Below, piece by piece: positions 63,644 to 64,000 of a stretch of DNA of 64,000 bases. A program made the position numbers and the translations under genes. Position 1 is the stretch's first letter; each line of letters opens with the position of its first letter. The notes beneath the pieces are model-generated. The model had not been told where the DNA came from, ran no database searches, and saw only the letters and a program-made list of their open reading frames with translations. The DNA is from KBS-83 sp051025295 (GTDB lineage: Bacteria; Acidobacteriota; Terriglobia; Terriglobales; Acidobacteriaceae), in NCBI GenBank assembly GCA_051025295.1, contig JBMGJV010000015.1, one strand, 5' to 3'.

Positions 63644-64000
63644 TGGCGACGTTGATGGCAAGTTCTCGGCGGGACCTGGAAATCCAGGAGTTCCCGTGGC
63701 CCATTCTGTTCGCAGCACCGCTGCTCGCCGTGTTTCTGCAGGCGTATCTGCCGCTGCGCTACCCACGGCTGGATGTCTTTGACCTGCCGTTGCTGGTCGT
63801 GATTTACTTCGCGGTCTCGCGGCGCAGCCCCATCGGCGGCACTATCAGTGGCGCCATCGTCGGTCTGTTGCAGGACGGCGTGACGCACCGGCCGATCGGC
63901 ATCCACGGAATCGCGAACACGATCGTCGGCTTCCTTGCTGCCTCGATCGGCGTGAAGATCGACGTCGATAACCCGCTGACACGGGCGATCATGATCTTCC
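63643..64000 (+). CDS. mreD: Rod shape-determining protein MreD (3' end outside window)
   Basis: ATG at 63643 overlaps the mreC stop (TAATG). About 119 residues are visible: a short polar start, then membrane helices (FPWPILFAAPLLAVFLQAYL, FDLPLLVVIYFAVSR, GTISGAIVGLLQDG) and the GIHGIANTIVGFLAAS motif. It follows mreB and mreC, completing the mreBCD wall-elongation set. Confidence 0.92.
   Translation, partial: MATLMASSRRDLEIQEFPWPILFAAPLLAVFLQAYLPLRYPRLDVFDLPLLVVIYFAVSRRSPIGGTISGAIVGLLQDGVTHRPIGIHGIANTIVGFLAASIGVKIDVDNPLTRAIMIF

Overview
The window is about 64 kb of GC-rich, densely coded chromosome with short intergenic gaps. The family mix points to an acidobacterium of the Terriglobales/Acidobacteriaceae type. 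Markers are paired M13 peptidases, a CRTAC1-like VCBS/ASPIC protein, a class A PBP with a UB2H-like region, lptE-holA, the phoH-ybeY-hemolysin-era block followed by an NtrX/NtrY-like pair, several small lipoproteins and a GH2 beta-mannosidase. This assignment is inferred from gene content; no rRNA or tRNA gene is present to confirm it.

Layout. 1-3353: class A PBP (runs off the left edge) and proS. 3.6-8.4 kb: lipoprotein, VCBS/ASPIC protein, a second lipoprotein and arabinose-5-phosphate isomerase. 8.4-11.1 kb: secreted TlpA-like thioredoxin, a stand-alone DsbD-alpha-like domain and an M28 peptidase. 11.1-19.3 kb: a nine-gene run on the minus strand, XRE regulator - NfeD-like - flotillin - PspA - Panacea domain protein - two-TM protein - second two-TM protein - gltX - membrane-anchored MutS homologue. 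19.4-22.7 kb: M14 peptidase, ispF, ispD. 22.9-25.8 kb: YagU-like protein, DoxX, azoreductase divergent from a TetR regulator, GNAT. 25.9-29.5 kb: tilS and ftsH. 29.6-31.4 kb: a second TetR regulator divergent from an NmrA-type oxidoreductase. 31.5-37 kb: lptE, holA, metallophosphoesterase, zinc-ribbon protein, EamA transporter, YeiH transporter. 37.1-41.3 kb: two tandem M13 peptidases. 41.4-47.5 kb: a hypothetical protein, rpsT, phoH, ybeY, CBS-domain hemolysin-like protein, era. 47.5-51.1 kb: NtrX/NtrY-like two-component pair. 51.3-57.5 kb: glycine-zipper lipoprotein, ald with an aldehyde dehydrogenase, a small membrane protein, a YpfJ-type metallopeptidase, a BON protein and a YflT-like protein. 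57.5-60.2 kb: frameshifted beta-mannosidase. 60.4-64 kb: small secreted protein and mreBCD (mreD runs off the right edge).

The most unusual region is 14.4-19.4 kb. It joins three classic membrane-integrity proteins (PspA, flotillin, NfeD) to their own XRE regulator, whose predicted promoter is covered by two operator copies 21 bp apart. The same run continues into a Panacea/DUF4065 gene that overlaps a small two-TM gene by 4 bp, the layout expected of a toxin-antitoxin pair. Other points of interest are the four-TM MutS homologue, a sigma54-type regulator whose GAFTGA loop is degenerate, three structured intergenic segments (ahead of the YagU-like gene, ftsH and mreB), and a clean 22-bp palindrome between azoR and its TetR gene.
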